From Gautieria morchelliformis (taxonomy: Eukaryota; Basidiomycota; Agaricomycetes; Gomphales; Gomphaceae), in the NCBI GenBank assembly GCA_015179125.1, contig WHVA01000059.1, positions 62,001-126,000 of the forward strand: a DNA stretch of 64,000 bases, written 5' to 3'. The notes beneath the pieces are model-generated. The model was not told the origin of the DNA, made no database searches, and saw only the letters and a list, made by a program, of their open reading frames with translations. Below are positions 1 to 10,558 of this stretch, piece by piece (the first letter of the stretch is position 1; the number at the start of each line of letters is the position of its first letter). The position numbers and the translations under genes are program-made.

Positions 1-911
1 ACGGTGTCGATCCAAGGGATAACCAAGTCAAAAGCGTTCACTTTTAAGGTAGTATAGTGTAAACAGTGATAGTAGACCCTTGACGAAGATTTGGAATAAA
101 CTATCAAGATCTGAGCTCTGTAGCTATCAAACAAGACTACAGTAATTTCAGGAGGCAGAATAATCGATTCTGGATGATTTCATTCATACATTTGTACTAG
201 CTATTTATACTATGTTGATAGTAACTACTAGTGTTCAAGATATTGGACGGATGGGTCGAAAAGCTACTTGTAACTAAGGGGTGACTTATTTATAGTCATA
301 AAGTCATGGGGTGATGGGGATGGTGTTTAGGATTGTCTGGGCTTTGGAATAGAGATCTGTACCTAGTATACAAAGCCCCTGTCCACATGATGTTAAGATA
401 GTAATCAGTCAGACGTGTCATGGGGTTCAAATGGAAAAAAGGAGCTGAGTTTACCCTGCCCAGCATATATGCTGGGCTTGGAGATGGGGCCGCTGTCTCT
501 GTGCCCTTTCTGTGGGGCAGCTGATTGAATATGTATACTGCAGGTGACATTCTCAGGTCGCTCCACAGCACCCTATACTCCTGCGCAGTCCATTGTTCTC
601 TGCGGCGTTTGGTGCCCGCACCCCTCGGTGCCTATGGCCTGGCACCTGTCGACGTCATGGCCGATGCCATCACTCGATAGGCGCGCCATCCCTGATCGAC
701 CGCACGTGGTCGATGCTCGAGCTTCTGTACATTACCTGATCTATGGGTAATATAGCATGTCGTAAATTCGTGTGATCGTCATCTGCGCCGACGTCTATCA
801 TAAGTGTAATTTCTGTTTCTTTTTGATTGATTTTTTTTTTTTTTCTTTCTTTCTTTATTAGTTTCTTTTATATATAAATGATTTGAAATGGGATAGTTGC
901 GTTTATCACAA
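1..911. other. No gene recognised
   Basis: Only short open frames without recognisable protein character occur here. There is a T-rich tract around 830-865 that could be the tail of an old retroposon, but nothing next to it identifies a family. Confidence 0.4.
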
Positions 912-966
912 CAGGAACTGGGTGTGGTGTCAGAACTGGAAATGGAAAACAGGGTGTCCCCTGACA
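912..966 (-). mobile_element. LTR end fragment of the Gypsy-1 family
   Basis: About 55 bp resembles the outer end of the Gypsy-1 LTRs near 55.1 and 59.65 kb, including the shared terminus CAGGGTGTCCCCTGACA. Homology stops at about 912, so this is a truncated relic. No coding part of the element is attached. Confidence 0.6.
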
Positions 967-2780
967 GCATCCCCTAACAAGCCCTCTTACATGTCAGTCC
1001 TAGCCAGCCCACCAACACATGCAACACATATCAAACCTCACTGCAACACCAAACACCATATCACACTGTCACAGATTGACCGACAGAACCCAGCCCTTGC
1101 AGGCTTCCTGGACTCATAATTGAGGAAAGAGATTAACAAAGCCTTGGTCCCATGATTCTGGGACCCAGACCCTGAGGGAGAGGAGGAAGAGGAGAGTTTA
1201 CTTCGCATCCGAGCTGCAGGACAACACCAAAGCAGTGATATATGGATAGCCACAGGCTCAGAGCATGAGCACAATGTGATAATCAAGAAAGCTTACCGAT
1301 GGCTCCTGATCCTATTGACAAACCTACACATCACCCCAAAGACTTACCCGGTGATCATACACACCATTCCCCATCCTTCCATGCTGCAACATGCTGAATT
1401 TGTCTCCCGCTCTCCACAGCAACACCAGAAGGCACCCTCATCCCTTGTCCTATACCTAACTGATCACCACACATCCAACAACTGCATCCAACAACATGTT
1501 GCATACCAAGGGTGTCTTCACTTGACTGCATGGCATCCCCCACAATCCCCGACTCTCTCCGAAGGAGAGGGAGGGTTTGCACGAGCTCGAATAACCGTGA
1601 TCACAGTTATGCGGATGAATTTGTATTGATTTAATTGGATGGGCGTTCCTACCGGTTTTTTCCAAGGTTGTTAGTCTGTTTAGGGGGGGGGGGGGGGGGG
1701 GGGGCATTTCTCCATGTCTCACGGGCGCCACTGTGCCGTCACGCATTTCCACATCTCTTTCCTTCGCTGTCTCCCCGGCCTGCTGGTTTCCTCCCTGTGT
1801 TCTCCCTGGGTTTCTTTTGGTGCGCCGTCCCTTTCCTTCTCTACTTGTCATCTGCCATGCCGTCCGCGTCCTTCATCCCTATTCGCCGGCCTTTATGGGC
1901 CTTTGTGTCTTTTCCCACGTATGTAACTTGTCTTCATCATCCCTATCGTCGCTGTCCTCAGGCTAGGAGATGTTTCTTGGTGCGAGTTGTTTGTTGGACT
2001 TTTCAGACTTGAAAAATAGGGGCCTGTCATCTTTTCCTCTTCCTTGTTCGTTTGTCATGTCTACCGTTTTATTGATGGCTAACCTTTGCCTTCGCAGAGG
2101 TCATCGTCAGACTACGCCTCCCACATATTATTCCTTTTATGACACAGTCTTGGAGATGTTGACGGGTTCTTTGCTTCCGATGGAAATCTGTTTGTATACG
2201 CCTCCCGGGGAGAAGTTGCTCGTCGATGGCACCGTGGCGCATGTCATGGGACCCGTGGCGGCTGCCCATATGGGTCGGGTGGGAAGGGATGGCCCGCCCG
2301 CATGAGCTCTAGTGGCGGTGGTGCAGGTGCAGTGCAAGGGAAAAGGATTAATTTCTTGTGGACGTGTTTTTCTTTTTTTGGGATCACGCAGCGCGTTTAT
2401 ATTATATCGCGTGTGTATGTATGTGGGAATTTGTACTCTAATGAGCTTTCAATAGCATGAGTGCATTCTGACTATGATGGAAATGGTTGTGTATATGTGT
2501 ACTGTGGCAATTGTGTTGTGAGTATAATGTTTGCATGTATAGGTTTGCTGTAACTTGGATCTGAATAGGTGTATGGCCCATAGGACGAGGAGTTCATGAA
2601 TTCATACCATAAAATATATATATAATTTGGAGTAACAATCAAAATCATATTTCTTTGTGCATCCGCAGACTAATCCAAACTGCATGTGTTAGAGGCGTCA
2701 GTTTACCCGCCATTGTTGAACTCAGAATACTCCCGAACGCCCGCAGTAACTCAGCTATTTGTGCATATTTGGACTACAAA
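967..2780. other. Unassigned region with a 22-bp G run
   Basis: No protein family is recognisable on either strand. A pure G tract occupies 1683-1704. The C-terminal proline run of an antisense open frame (1456-1851) is simply the translation of this homopolymer. The plus-strand frames at 1635-2305 are C/T-rich and show no convincing domain. Confidence 0.4.
1683..1704 (+). repeat. Poly(G) homopolymer
   Basis: Twenty-two consecutive G residues. Such tracts are unstable and can adopt quadruplex structure, and the length may also be a sequencing or assembly artefact. No gene depends on it. Confidence 0.9.
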
Positions 2781-2848
2781 TACTAACATGTAAAACGCGG
2801 TGAGTCAGAGAGAGTCGGGGACTGGGGCGGCAGCCGCCGCCGCTATGA

Positions 2849-3357
2849 TGCTTCAACTGCCACCAGTTAGGTCACTTTGCATGGTGATGCAAGAATGCCC
2901 CAAAGTGTGGAATATGTGCTGGTTTACACTCTACACCTGACTGTAAGTGCCCAAACCAGAGCGTGTGCCAAGAGGTGGTCTGCCCACATGTGATGCCAAA
3001 ATGTGCTCTGTGTGGAGGCCCCCATGCGGCGACCAACCACAAGTTATGCATTACCCACAAATCTATCATCAAACAGCATCACCGCAACAACATGACAAAG
3101 GATGGACTGTACCACATACAATGACAGAACCAAACAGTTGCACAAGGGACGCAATAAAACTAATGCCCTCGCTCACATAGGCATGGACATGCCTGGGGCT
3201 TCACCCATGGTGCACAAGCAGAGATAGAGAACTAAATGATAGATGGTAGATAGAACACATGTTGACCGGTGTACTGTAGTAATCATCTTACATAGGGCCA
3301 TTCCCCAAAAGACGTTACATAAATTGGATTATAAAAAGAAAAAGAAAAAAAAAAAAG
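2849..3357 (+). mobile_element. Degraded non-LTR retroelement, ORF1 zinc-knuckle remnant plus 3' tail
   Basis: Frame +, from 2849, encodes a series of CCHC-type clusters (CFNCHQLGHFA, then CGICAGLHSTPDC, then KCALCGGPHAA) like the nucleic-acid-binding end of ORF1 proteins in RNase H-bearing non-LTR elements. An in-frame TGA near the first cluster shows it is dead. Downstream, 3280-3357 carries the hairpin CTTACATAGGGC...CCCCAAAAGAC and an A-rich tail, the same 3' end seen in four other copies in this window. Because ORF1 lies almost next to the 3' tail, the endonuclease and RT parts have been lost by internal deletion. The A tail abuts the edge of repeat unit A, so the element probably landed in that unit. 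Confidence 0.65.
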
Positions 3358-3794
3358 CTCGCTGTACCCCACGCTACTAACCTTTCAACTTAATTCCTCG
3401 TCCTCCCTTTGAGAAATCTTACCACCTATGGAAAACAGCGGAAATGAAACCACCATGTCTGGACCATGATGTGTCTACCCATCCGGGCTTGGACCCCACT
3501 CGGAGGAGAATGCATGGCAGTCGTCGATTTGTGATGAACCAGCGCAATTACTACATTTGGAGGATATGAGCGATATTTACACCGCCAAATTTGTAAGTAC
3601 GTTGCATCTGTTTCCTGTTGTAATCACCACACCAAACCATAACACAACAGGCCATGCCACAATTACGGCCGTACAACTTTCAGCTGAATCTTCAGGGTCA
3701 AATATCATCTTGGCAAACGCACATCCATATTCGACTGCGAACAAGAGACAAAGACAGTGCAGTCTACATGCGGGCGGATGTGTTGAAAAAACAG

Positions 3795-4202
3795 CTAGCT
3801 GGGGAGGTGTTCGGGAAGGAGGGAACAGTTGCCAAGTGTTTGTGCCTTCCTCGCACCTGCAAAGAATTCAGGGCTACTAACGTCGTGAACAGAGACTTCC
3901 GTGTCGCCCAACATGACCCAGCTTGAGTTCTCCCAGCCCTTTCCCTCCATGGGATATGTCTTGGGGTCGCTCTTCCATCCTATGTGACACTCGGCCTTTC
4001 CATCCCCATCCCAGTAGAAAGCGTATTGGGTGTAATTATAACTGTATGGTATAATGAAGTTGCTAACGCCACTCCTGGAGGTATGGACACTGCCGTGGAC
4101 GCCGCCTTCCCCATTGCTCGCAGCATAGGTGTAAAGATGCAGATTCCCTGGTCCGTGCGTAGTAACTAGGATGGCTTCTCCATCCTCGAAAATCGGAGCC
4201 AT
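3795..4202 (-). CDS. Small protein of unknown family, copy A (135 aa)
   Basis: Function is not recognised. The protein is rich in aromatic residues, Ser and Gly, has only two cysteines and shows no signal peptide or membrane segment; the composition suggests a compact beta-rich soluble protein (inference). Conserved blocks shared with the two other copies are MAPIF at the start, VTTHGPGNLHLYTY, HTSRSGVSNFII, YAFYWDG, KAECHIGWKSDPKT and the C-terminus LLPEHLPS. The start is taken as this ATG because the same codon begins all three copies and copy C has an in-frame TAG two codons upstream. Copies A and C differ at about 24 of 135 positions. The gene lies divergent from copy B. No paralogue outside this cluster is visible in the window. 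Confidence 0.75.
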   Translation of the reverse strand: MAPIFEDGEAILVTTHGPGNLHLYTYAASNGEGGVHGSVHTSRSGVSNFIIPYSYNYTQYAFYWDGDGKAECHIGWKSDPKTYPMEGKGWENSSWVMLGDTEVSVHDVSSPEFFAGARKAQTLGNCSLLPEHLPS

Positions 4203-4470
4203 GGAATATCTATCTGAATGTTTGGATGAGGTGAGCTCCAATAGGAATTACTCATGCCTGAGATCAATCGATACAGAAACTTACTGGGGCGGTCTGCATG
4301 CATCAGACATCAGTCCACGACGAAGCAGATGGGCGAGCAGTGAGGGAATAGCTTACAGTGTATTTGGTTATGCAAGAGGTAATCAGAGCCGCAAACTCCG
4401 TGTGATGGAGAAGGCTCCAAATGATTTGTGGGGAACCATGGTGACGCAGAAGCTTTTTTATATCGTTCCA
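4203..4470 (-). promoter_or_regulatory. Leader and TATA region of copy A
   Basis: Read on the minus strand, a TATATAAAA-like box (GATATAAAAAAGC, about 4452-4464) lies about 250 nt before the ATG. Between them are two conserved candidate leader introns, the first beginning CTGTAAGC and ending ATGCAG, the second beginning GTAAGTTTCTG and ending CATTCAG just before the ATG. All three copies keep this arrangement. The reading frames between TATA and ATG contain early stops, so this is probably untranslated leader. Confidence 0.45.
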
Positions 4471-6184
4471 ACAGCCTCAGGGGAACTCATGCTAGACAGA
4501 CCGCTTGATAAAGTAAGGACAAAATTGTTCAGGTAGCCACAAACGTAGCCACGAAATGGCGCAGATTCCATGCCTGTATACCTTCAGGGCAGACAAAGCA
4601 TGCTTAGGCGAAACACCAACATTGAGAAGATTACCCCTACTGATCACATAAGTTTGGGTGAAAAGAAACTTGTATTTCCTTCCTATTGAGAATGTCCAGC
4701 TTTGACATAATTAGTAGGAAACATCACCACCAGAACATATCAAGATTTACGTACGCCGTTGTAAACGAATCGCAGCCCTAATAAATGTGGGTGCAAGCTG
4801 CAAAAGGCTGAGCGCTGAGCGTTGGGCTGATAGAGTTTCATCAATGCCGTTGTTGCATGCTTCAAGGCACGAGCCGGGATGATATTTATTCCATATCGAC
4901 TGGAAAGTCTTGGATGTCATCGATTCTGCTTGGGCTCAGCGGATTGTCGGCATGCGCGGCTAACCGTCATGGAGGTGCTGTAACATGCATATACGTGGTA
5001 ACGTGGCGCACGCCTCATCTTGAGAAAGGCTGTGTAGGTCTGCAATTAAGACACCAAGAAGACCTGTCACGTATCTGTGTGGCCACTGTCAGTATCCTGT
5101 ACAGCACACGGTCCGAAGCTACACCACCTCGACCCCCAGAATTCGAAGCGGTGTGACAATTCAGAATTGTCTCACCGGGGGCAAAGGAACCTCAAAGCGG
5201 GCTTCGTCAAGACAAGAGCCATGTCTCGGTAAAGGGTAGTTCAAAAGATCAGATGCAGCGGGAGCGATGGGTGCATGTTGTCTATACCGTGTCAACTTGA
5301 ATCTGCTCCGTGTGATCTACAATATAACTCTTGATAATAATGTCGCGAGATTCGCTTACTACTTTCACGCGAGGGTTGGGATGGTAGGCTGCCGATCCAC
5401 CGAAGTACTTAAGAGAGTCTGTGCTGCGAGTCTGATATTCCGATGCGAACTTTTAAGGTTGCCATCGACAAAGGACTCCTTTACATACCCGTACACCCCC
5501 ACCCGCGGTGTGGCTCACACCCATGCGGAACCCTATTTACAACGTATGTATTTCAATTTCACCTAGCTCGTGACTTTGAGCGAAGATAGCGGACACTAGT
5601 TCGCCCAATATCGCTGGCAGTGCTTTGAACAACGATGGCAAGCACCAAAAACCACCTCTGACGTAAGCGAATTTCTACTAAATAGTAAATATAGTCCATG
5701 ACCATTAGGCGCGCATGCCAACCTCGATAACATCCAAGACTTTCGAGTCGATATAGAACGAATCTCATCCTACCTCGTTTGTGCCTTGAAGCATGCAAAA
5801 ACGGCATTGATGGCGAACTCTATCAGCCCAAAGCTCAGCGCTCAGCTGGGCAGCTTGCACCCACGATTAGGGCTGCGATTCGTTTACAATGGCGTATGTA
5901 AATCTTGATATGTTCTGGCGGTGATGTTTCCTACTAATTATGTGAAAGCTGGACATCCTCAATAGGAAGGAAATGTTTCTTTGCACCCAAACTTATGTGA
6001 TCAGCAGGGGCCGGTAATCTGCTGAACGCTCGCTTTTCGCCTAAATGTGCTTTGTCTCCCCTGAAGGTAGACACGCACTGGCATCTGCGCCATTTAGTGG
6101 CTACGTTCGTGGCTACCTGAACAATTTTGTCCTTACTTTATCAAGCGGTCTGTCTAGCATGGGTTCCCCTGAGGCTCAGGCTGT

Positions 6185-6452
6185 TGGAACGATATAAAAA
6201 AGCTTCTGCGTCACCATGGTTCCCCACCAATTATTCGGAGCCTTCTCCATCGCACGGAGTTTGCGGCTCTGATTACCTCTTACATAACCAAATACACTGT
6301 AAGTTATTCCCTCACTGCTCGCCCATCTGCTTCGTCGTGGACTGATGTCTGATGCATGCAGACCGCCCCAGTAAGTTTCTGTATCGATTGATCTCCGGCA
6401 TGAGTAATTCCTATTGGAGCTCACCTCATCCAAACATTCAGATAAATATTCC
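6185..6452 (+). promoter_or_regulatory. TATA box and leader introns of copy B
   Basis: The block GGAACGATATAAAAAAGC near 6185-6202 is conserved in copies A and C. Candidate leader introns are 6299-6361 (GTAAGTTATT...ATGCAG) and 6371-6442 (GTAAGTTTCT...CATTCAG). The ATG follows ten bases later. These are predictions from splice consensus and conservation. Confidence 0.45.
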
Positions 6453-6863
6453 ATGGCCCCGATTTTCTTAAATGGAGACGCCATCCTAGTTACTACGCAC
6501 GGACCAGGGAATCTGCACCTTTACACCTATGGTCCGGCCAGTATGAAAGAGTACGGCTCCTACTACGGCAGCGTCCATACCTCCAGGAGTGGCGTGAGCA
6601 ACTTCATCATCACATACAGCTATCATTACTCCAAATACGCTTTCTACTGGGATGGGAAGGGGAAAGCCGAATGTCACGTAAGATGGAACAGCAATCCCAA
6701 GACATCTCCCGTGGCCGGAAAGGGTTGGGGGCAATCCAGCTGGGTCAAGTTGGGCGACACAGAAGTCTCTGTTCTCGACGTCAGCCCTAATTACTTTGTG
6801 CGATCTAGCAATGTAGGAAACAAAGTCACCTGTTACCTCCTTCCCGAAACCCTCCCCAGCTAG
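6453..6863 (+). CDS. Small protein of unknown family, copy B (136 aa)
   Basis: Paralogue of copies A and C and the most divergent of the three: the segment after LHLYTYG reads PASMKEYGSYYGS, and the region after the conserved YAFYWDGKGKAECH has several substitutions. It ends LLPETLPS. The chosen ATG is the first Met of the shared block MAPIF; codons upstream belong to the conserved leader. The coding frame is intact. A long antisense frame across it (6486-7010) is a shadow produced by codon bias. Role unknown. Confidence 0.75.
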   Translation: MAPIFLNGDAILVTTHGPGNLHLYTYGPASMKEYGSYYGSVHTSRSGVSNFIITYSYHYSKYAFYWDGKGKAECHVRWNSNPKTSPVAGKGWGQSSWVKLGDTEVSVLDVSPNYFVRSSNVGNKVTCYLLPETLPS

Positions 6864-7645
6864 TTCAGGCTGTTTTTTAACACACCAGCCCGCATGTAGA
6901 CTGCACTGTCTTTTGTTTCTTGTTCGCAGTCTAATATCGATGTGCGTTTGCCAAGATGATATCCGACCCCAAAAATTCAACTGAAAGATGTGTGGCCGTA
7001 ACTGAGGCATGGCGTGTTGTCTTATGGTTTGATCTGGCGATTACACCAGGAAACAGATGCAACGTACTTTACAAGTTTGGCGGCGTGTATACTGCTCATA
7101 TCCTCCCGAGGTATATAGTAATTGCGCTGGTTCATCACAAATCGACGACTGCCATGCATTCTCCTCCGACTGTGGGACAAGGATAGGTCGAAACGTCATG
7201 GTTCAGACATGATGGTTTCATCTCCATTGCTTTCCATAAGATGGTAATATATCTCAAAGGGAAGACGAGGAATTATGTTGAGAGGTTAGTAGCGAGGGGA
7301 CAGCGAGCTGATAATACATTTGTTAAGGCGAGAGCGCATGGGAGGAGTGCGACAGGCAAGCCAGAGCGCGTTACTAAATAGTGTAGTGCCAGGTGAGAGC
7401 CTCAAGAAGACAGGTGGGTTAACTTGAAAAGTCTACGCTAGGTGTCGAAATCCAAAATTGTTGGGTGGAAACTTAATAGCTATGAACCTGACTCAGGATC
7501 CAACGGGTGAATATGCATTACCTTGATAACACCAACGAACATTTCCATGAGGCGGTCCCTCCGTTTTTCCAAGGGTTTCCCATCACACAGCGATAATAAT
7601 TCAGTCATGCATGTGTAGTTACTGTCAATTCTGGACAACCTGTTT

Positions 7646-8580
7646 TGCTGTGTGGGAGTCCGGGCGCACGAGCGGGAGAAGAGAAGAGCGCACGAAAGAC
7701 TCCGACCTCTTCAAAAAAAAAGAAAGAAAGAAAGAAAGAAAGGAAACACCCAACAAAGCCGAGATGAGCTGGAGCAGGTTGCGAGATCAGTGGGAAAGGA
7801 GGTGAAGGTGATTACGAAGCGAAGGCGGAGGAATCCAAAGAGAAAAATTAGGCGTGGGTGGGAGGCTGGGAAAAATTGGAGGGAAGCTCCATGTCGGTCA
7901 ACGATCCCTCGCTGCGCAGTAAAGTGCCCAAGGCACCGACACATAGGCGTGGTTCTCATCCCTACAGAAGAAAGCACTTGTAAGCACATGTCGCTAAAAG
8001 GCAAACAGTGTGGCCTCAAGATGGCCTACACAGAGGCACGGCATGCGGACCGACATTGCTTTACCTGTCACGCCACGAAGGAGTGGAGGCTGATCGAGAA
8101 GAACAAGATGGACATGTCGGAGGCAGCGATTATGAACACGTCGGCTAGGCTGCAGGTAGCCCACAGTTACGTTGGATGTCCCTGCTGCCTCGGCCTCTGG
8201 GGTTACGGCAGAAGGTGAAGGGACCCTTAATCTTCTGCCATTACTCCGGAGACGGCCTGAGAGACAAGATATTTATGAGACCGGCGCATGACGAAATGTG
8301 GAGAGTACGAAATCTCGAAGAGTGCAAAGGATGGCCAGATCTCGGTACCAGCCTCGCAGTCGGCCAGGAGGCTAGCATAATCCAGGATGCAGCTGGGACA
8401 GTACACTCGGGCCAATTCGGCGACAAGCTTTAGGCGGCGGTGTGGACAATTCAGCATACGTGACAGCACAGGGTAGGCGTTTATAGCAGTGTACATGGCG
8501 CAGGTTAGGTGCCGTAGCGTACCGTAGCGAAGATTCAGAATCATGACTCGCAATCGATGAGATCGCACACGCATGCCGTC
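7646..8580. repeat. Duplicated cysteine/histidine-rich segment, copy 1
   Basis: Positions 8078-8565 match 25527-26012 closely. On the plus strand a frame around 7980-8150 encodes a Cys/His-rich stretch (CKHMSLKGKQCG ... HADRHCFTCHATKEWRLIE) ending NTSARLQ before a possible GT donor, and a later exon-like stretch reads MTKCGEYEISKSAKDG, but a 13-nt difference from copy 2 shifts its frame. On the minus strand 8227-8490 also encodes a conserved frame (LARVYCPSCILDYASLLADC) with a 12-nt in-frame indel between copies. I cannot decide which strand is coding. The 5' part (7660-7900) is low-complexity Lys/Arg-rich sequence with AGAA repeats. Confidence 0.45.
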
Positions 8581-9514
8581 ACGTGATAACTTTCTTGTAT
8601 CGTTTGCCGGATGGCAACCGTGACCCACAACCCTCGCGAGCACGCGTGAAAGTAGGAAGCGAATCTCGCGACATTATTATGAGGAGTTATATTGTGGGTC
8701 GCACGAAGCATATTGACACGGTATAGACAACATGCACTCATCGCTCGCGCTGCATCTGATATTTTGAACTACCCTTTACCGAGACCTGGCTCTGGTCTTG
8801 ACGAAGCCCGCTTTGAGGTTCCTTTGCCCCCGGTTAGACAATTCTGAATTGTCACACCGCTTCGAATTGTGGGGGTCGAGAGGGTGTAGTTTCGGACCGT
8901 GTGCTGGTACAGGATACTGACAGTGGCCACACAGATACGCGACATTTCTTGGTGTCTTGGTTGCAGACCTACACAGCCTTACTCAGGATGAGGCGTGCGC
9001 CACGTATATGCATATTGCAGCACCTCCATGACGGTTAGCCATGCATGGCCGACAATCCACCGAGCCCAAGCAGAATCGATAACATCCAAGACTTTCGAGT
9101 CGATATGGAACAAATGTCATCCAGGCTCGTGCATGCAACAACGGCATTAATGATGAACTCTATCAGCCCAAAGCTCAACGCTCAGCCTTTTGCAGCTTGC
9201 ACCCCCATTTATTAGGGCTGCGATTCGTTTACAACGGCGTACGTAAATCTTGATATGTTCTGGGGGTGATGTTTCCTCCTAATTATGTCAAAGCTGGACA
9301 TCCTCAATAGGAAGGAAATACAAGTTTCTTTGCACCCAAACTTATGTGATCAGCAGGGATAATCTTCTGACTGTTGGCGTTTCTCCTAAACGTGCTTTGT
9401 CTGCCCTGAAGGTATTCACACACTGACATCTGAGCCATTTCGTGGCTACTTTCGTGGCTACATGAACAATTTTTGTCCTTACTCAGGCGGTCTGTCTAGC
9501 ATGGGTTTCCCTGA

Positions 9515-9793
9515 GGCTGTTGGAACAATATAAAAAGGCTTATGCGTAACCATGGTTCACATTTCGTTCGGAGCCTTCTCCATTACGCGGAGTTTACGGC
9601 TCTGATTACCTCTTGCATAACCAAATAAACGCTGTAGGTTGTCCCCCGTAGGTTGTCCCCCCACTGTTCACCTCTCTGCTGACTGATGTCTGATGCATGC
9701 AGACCGCGCCAAGTAAGCTCCTCGATCGATTGATCTCCTACATGAGTTATGCATATGGAACTCACCTCATACAAACAATCAGATAAATAGTCC
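9515..9793 (+). promoter_or_regulatory. TATA box and leader of copy C
   Basis: The block GGAACAATATAAAAAGGC near 9520 corresponds to the TATA region of copies A and B. The leader keeps ATGCAG and CAATCAG acceptor-like sites. An in-frame TAG lies two codons before the ATG and fixes the start of the whole family. Confidence 0.45.
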
Positions 9794-10201
9794 ATGGCTC
9801 CCATTTTCGACAATGGAGAAGGCATCCTGGTTACTACGCACGGACCGGGGTATCTGCATCTTTACACCTATGGTGCGAGTAATGGGGTAAGCGGCGTCTA
9901 CGGCAGTACCCACACCTCCAGGAGTGGCGTGAGCCACTTCATTATCCCACACAGTTATACTTACACCCAATACGCTTTCTACTGGGATGGGGAGGGAAAG
10001 GCCGAGTGTCACATAGGATGGAAGAGCGACCCCAAGACATATCCCATGGAGGGAAAGGGCTGGGAGAAATCAAGCTGGGTCATGTTGGGGGGCACAGAAG
10101 TCTCTGTTCGCGACATTAGTGGCCCAGAATTCTTTGCGGCTGCGAGGAATGTAAAAACACTTATCAACTGTCCCCTCCTTCCCGAACACCTCCCCAGCTA
10201 G
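9794..10201 (+). CDS. Small protein of unknown family, copy C (135 aa)
   Basis: Closest to copy A (about 111 of 135 residues identical by eye). Conserved blocks are VTTHGPGYLHLYTY, HTSRSGVSHFIIP, YTQYAFYWDGEGKAECHIGW and SDPKTYPMEGKGWEKSSWV. The frame is open from the ATG to TAG after HLPS. Differences from copy A lie mostly at surface-type residues, while the aromatic/glycine core is kept, suggesting that the copies have been under selection. Family and function unknown. Confidence 0.75.
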   Translation: MAPIFDNGEGILVTTHGPGYLHLYTYGASNGVSGVYGSTHTSRSGVSHFIIPHSYTYTQYAFYWDGEGKAECHIGWKSDPKTYPMEGKGWEKSSWVMLGGTEVSVRDISGPEFFAAARNVKTLINCPLLPEHLPS

Positions 10202-10335
10202 CTGTTTTTTCAACACACCCGCCCGCATGTAGACTGCACTGTCTTTGTCTCTTGTTCGCAGTCTAATATGGATGTGCGTTTACAAGATGATATTTGACCC
10301 CCGAAGATTCAACTAAAAGTTGTACGGCTATAATT

Positions 10336-10346
10336 GTGGCATGGCC
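10336..10346 (+). repeat. Target-site duplication of non-LTR 1 (left)
   Basis: The 11-bp sequence GTGGCATGGCC is repeated at 15538-15548 on the other side of the element. Confidence 0.85.
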
Positions 10347-10425
10347 TTTTTTTTTTTTTTTTTTTTTTTTTTTCTCCGATTTGTGTCTTTTGGGGCCGGG
10401 CCCTATGTAAGACGAGGCATACATG
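10347..10425 (-). other. 3' tail hairpin and poly(A) of non-LTR 1
   Basis: On the element strand the tail reads GTCTT-ACATA-GGGCC, loop, GGCCCC-AA-AAGAC and then A residues. GTCTT can pair with AAGAC and GGGCC with GGCCC. The same layout ends four other fragments here (3280-3357, 53515-53590, 54440-54525, 60361-60450). Confidence 0.65.
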
Positions 10426-10558
10426 AATTCGGTCCACACATTTTAATCTATCTACTCCTTTCGCTTCTATCTCCGCATGAACTCCTGGGTAGTGCCCGGA
10501 GTTGCCCGTGCTTGCTGGTGAAGCGAGGTGGTGCGTTGTTCCCATCGTTTATGCTGAT

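Larger units (their letters stand above)
3357..5410 (-). repeat. Paralogous repeat unit, copy A (inverted)
   Basis: This segment is an inverted relative of 5725-7645 and of 8640-10346 plus 15538-16215. Homology covers the small gene, its leader and about 1 kb upstream, including the stretch around 5155-5400 that matches 8640-8860. Copies A and B are head to head, separated by about 300 bp, and so form an imperfect ~2 kb inverted repeat. Confidence 0.8.
5725..7645 (+). repeat. Paralogous repeat unit, copy B
   Basis: Forward copy of the ~2 kb unit. It starts around the sequence AACATCCAAGACTTTCGAGT, which is also in copy C near 9080, and runs past the gene to about 7645, where it still matches copy C near 16200. 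Confidence 0.8.
8640..10346 (+). repeat. Paralogous repeat unit, copy C (left part)
   Basis: Third copy of the unit, carrying the small gene and extending further upstream than copy B, with homology to unit A as far as about 5400. It is cut at 10346 by non-LTR element 1 and resumes at 15538. Confidence 0.8.

Noticed and set aside
1456..1851. 131-aa minus frame with a proline run
   Set aside because: The prolines come from the poly(G) tract, and the rest has no protein-like motif.
6486..7010. 174-aa frame antisense to small gene copy B
   Set aside because: It mirrors a well-conserved sense gene, and the corresponding antisense frames in A and C are broken or shorter.
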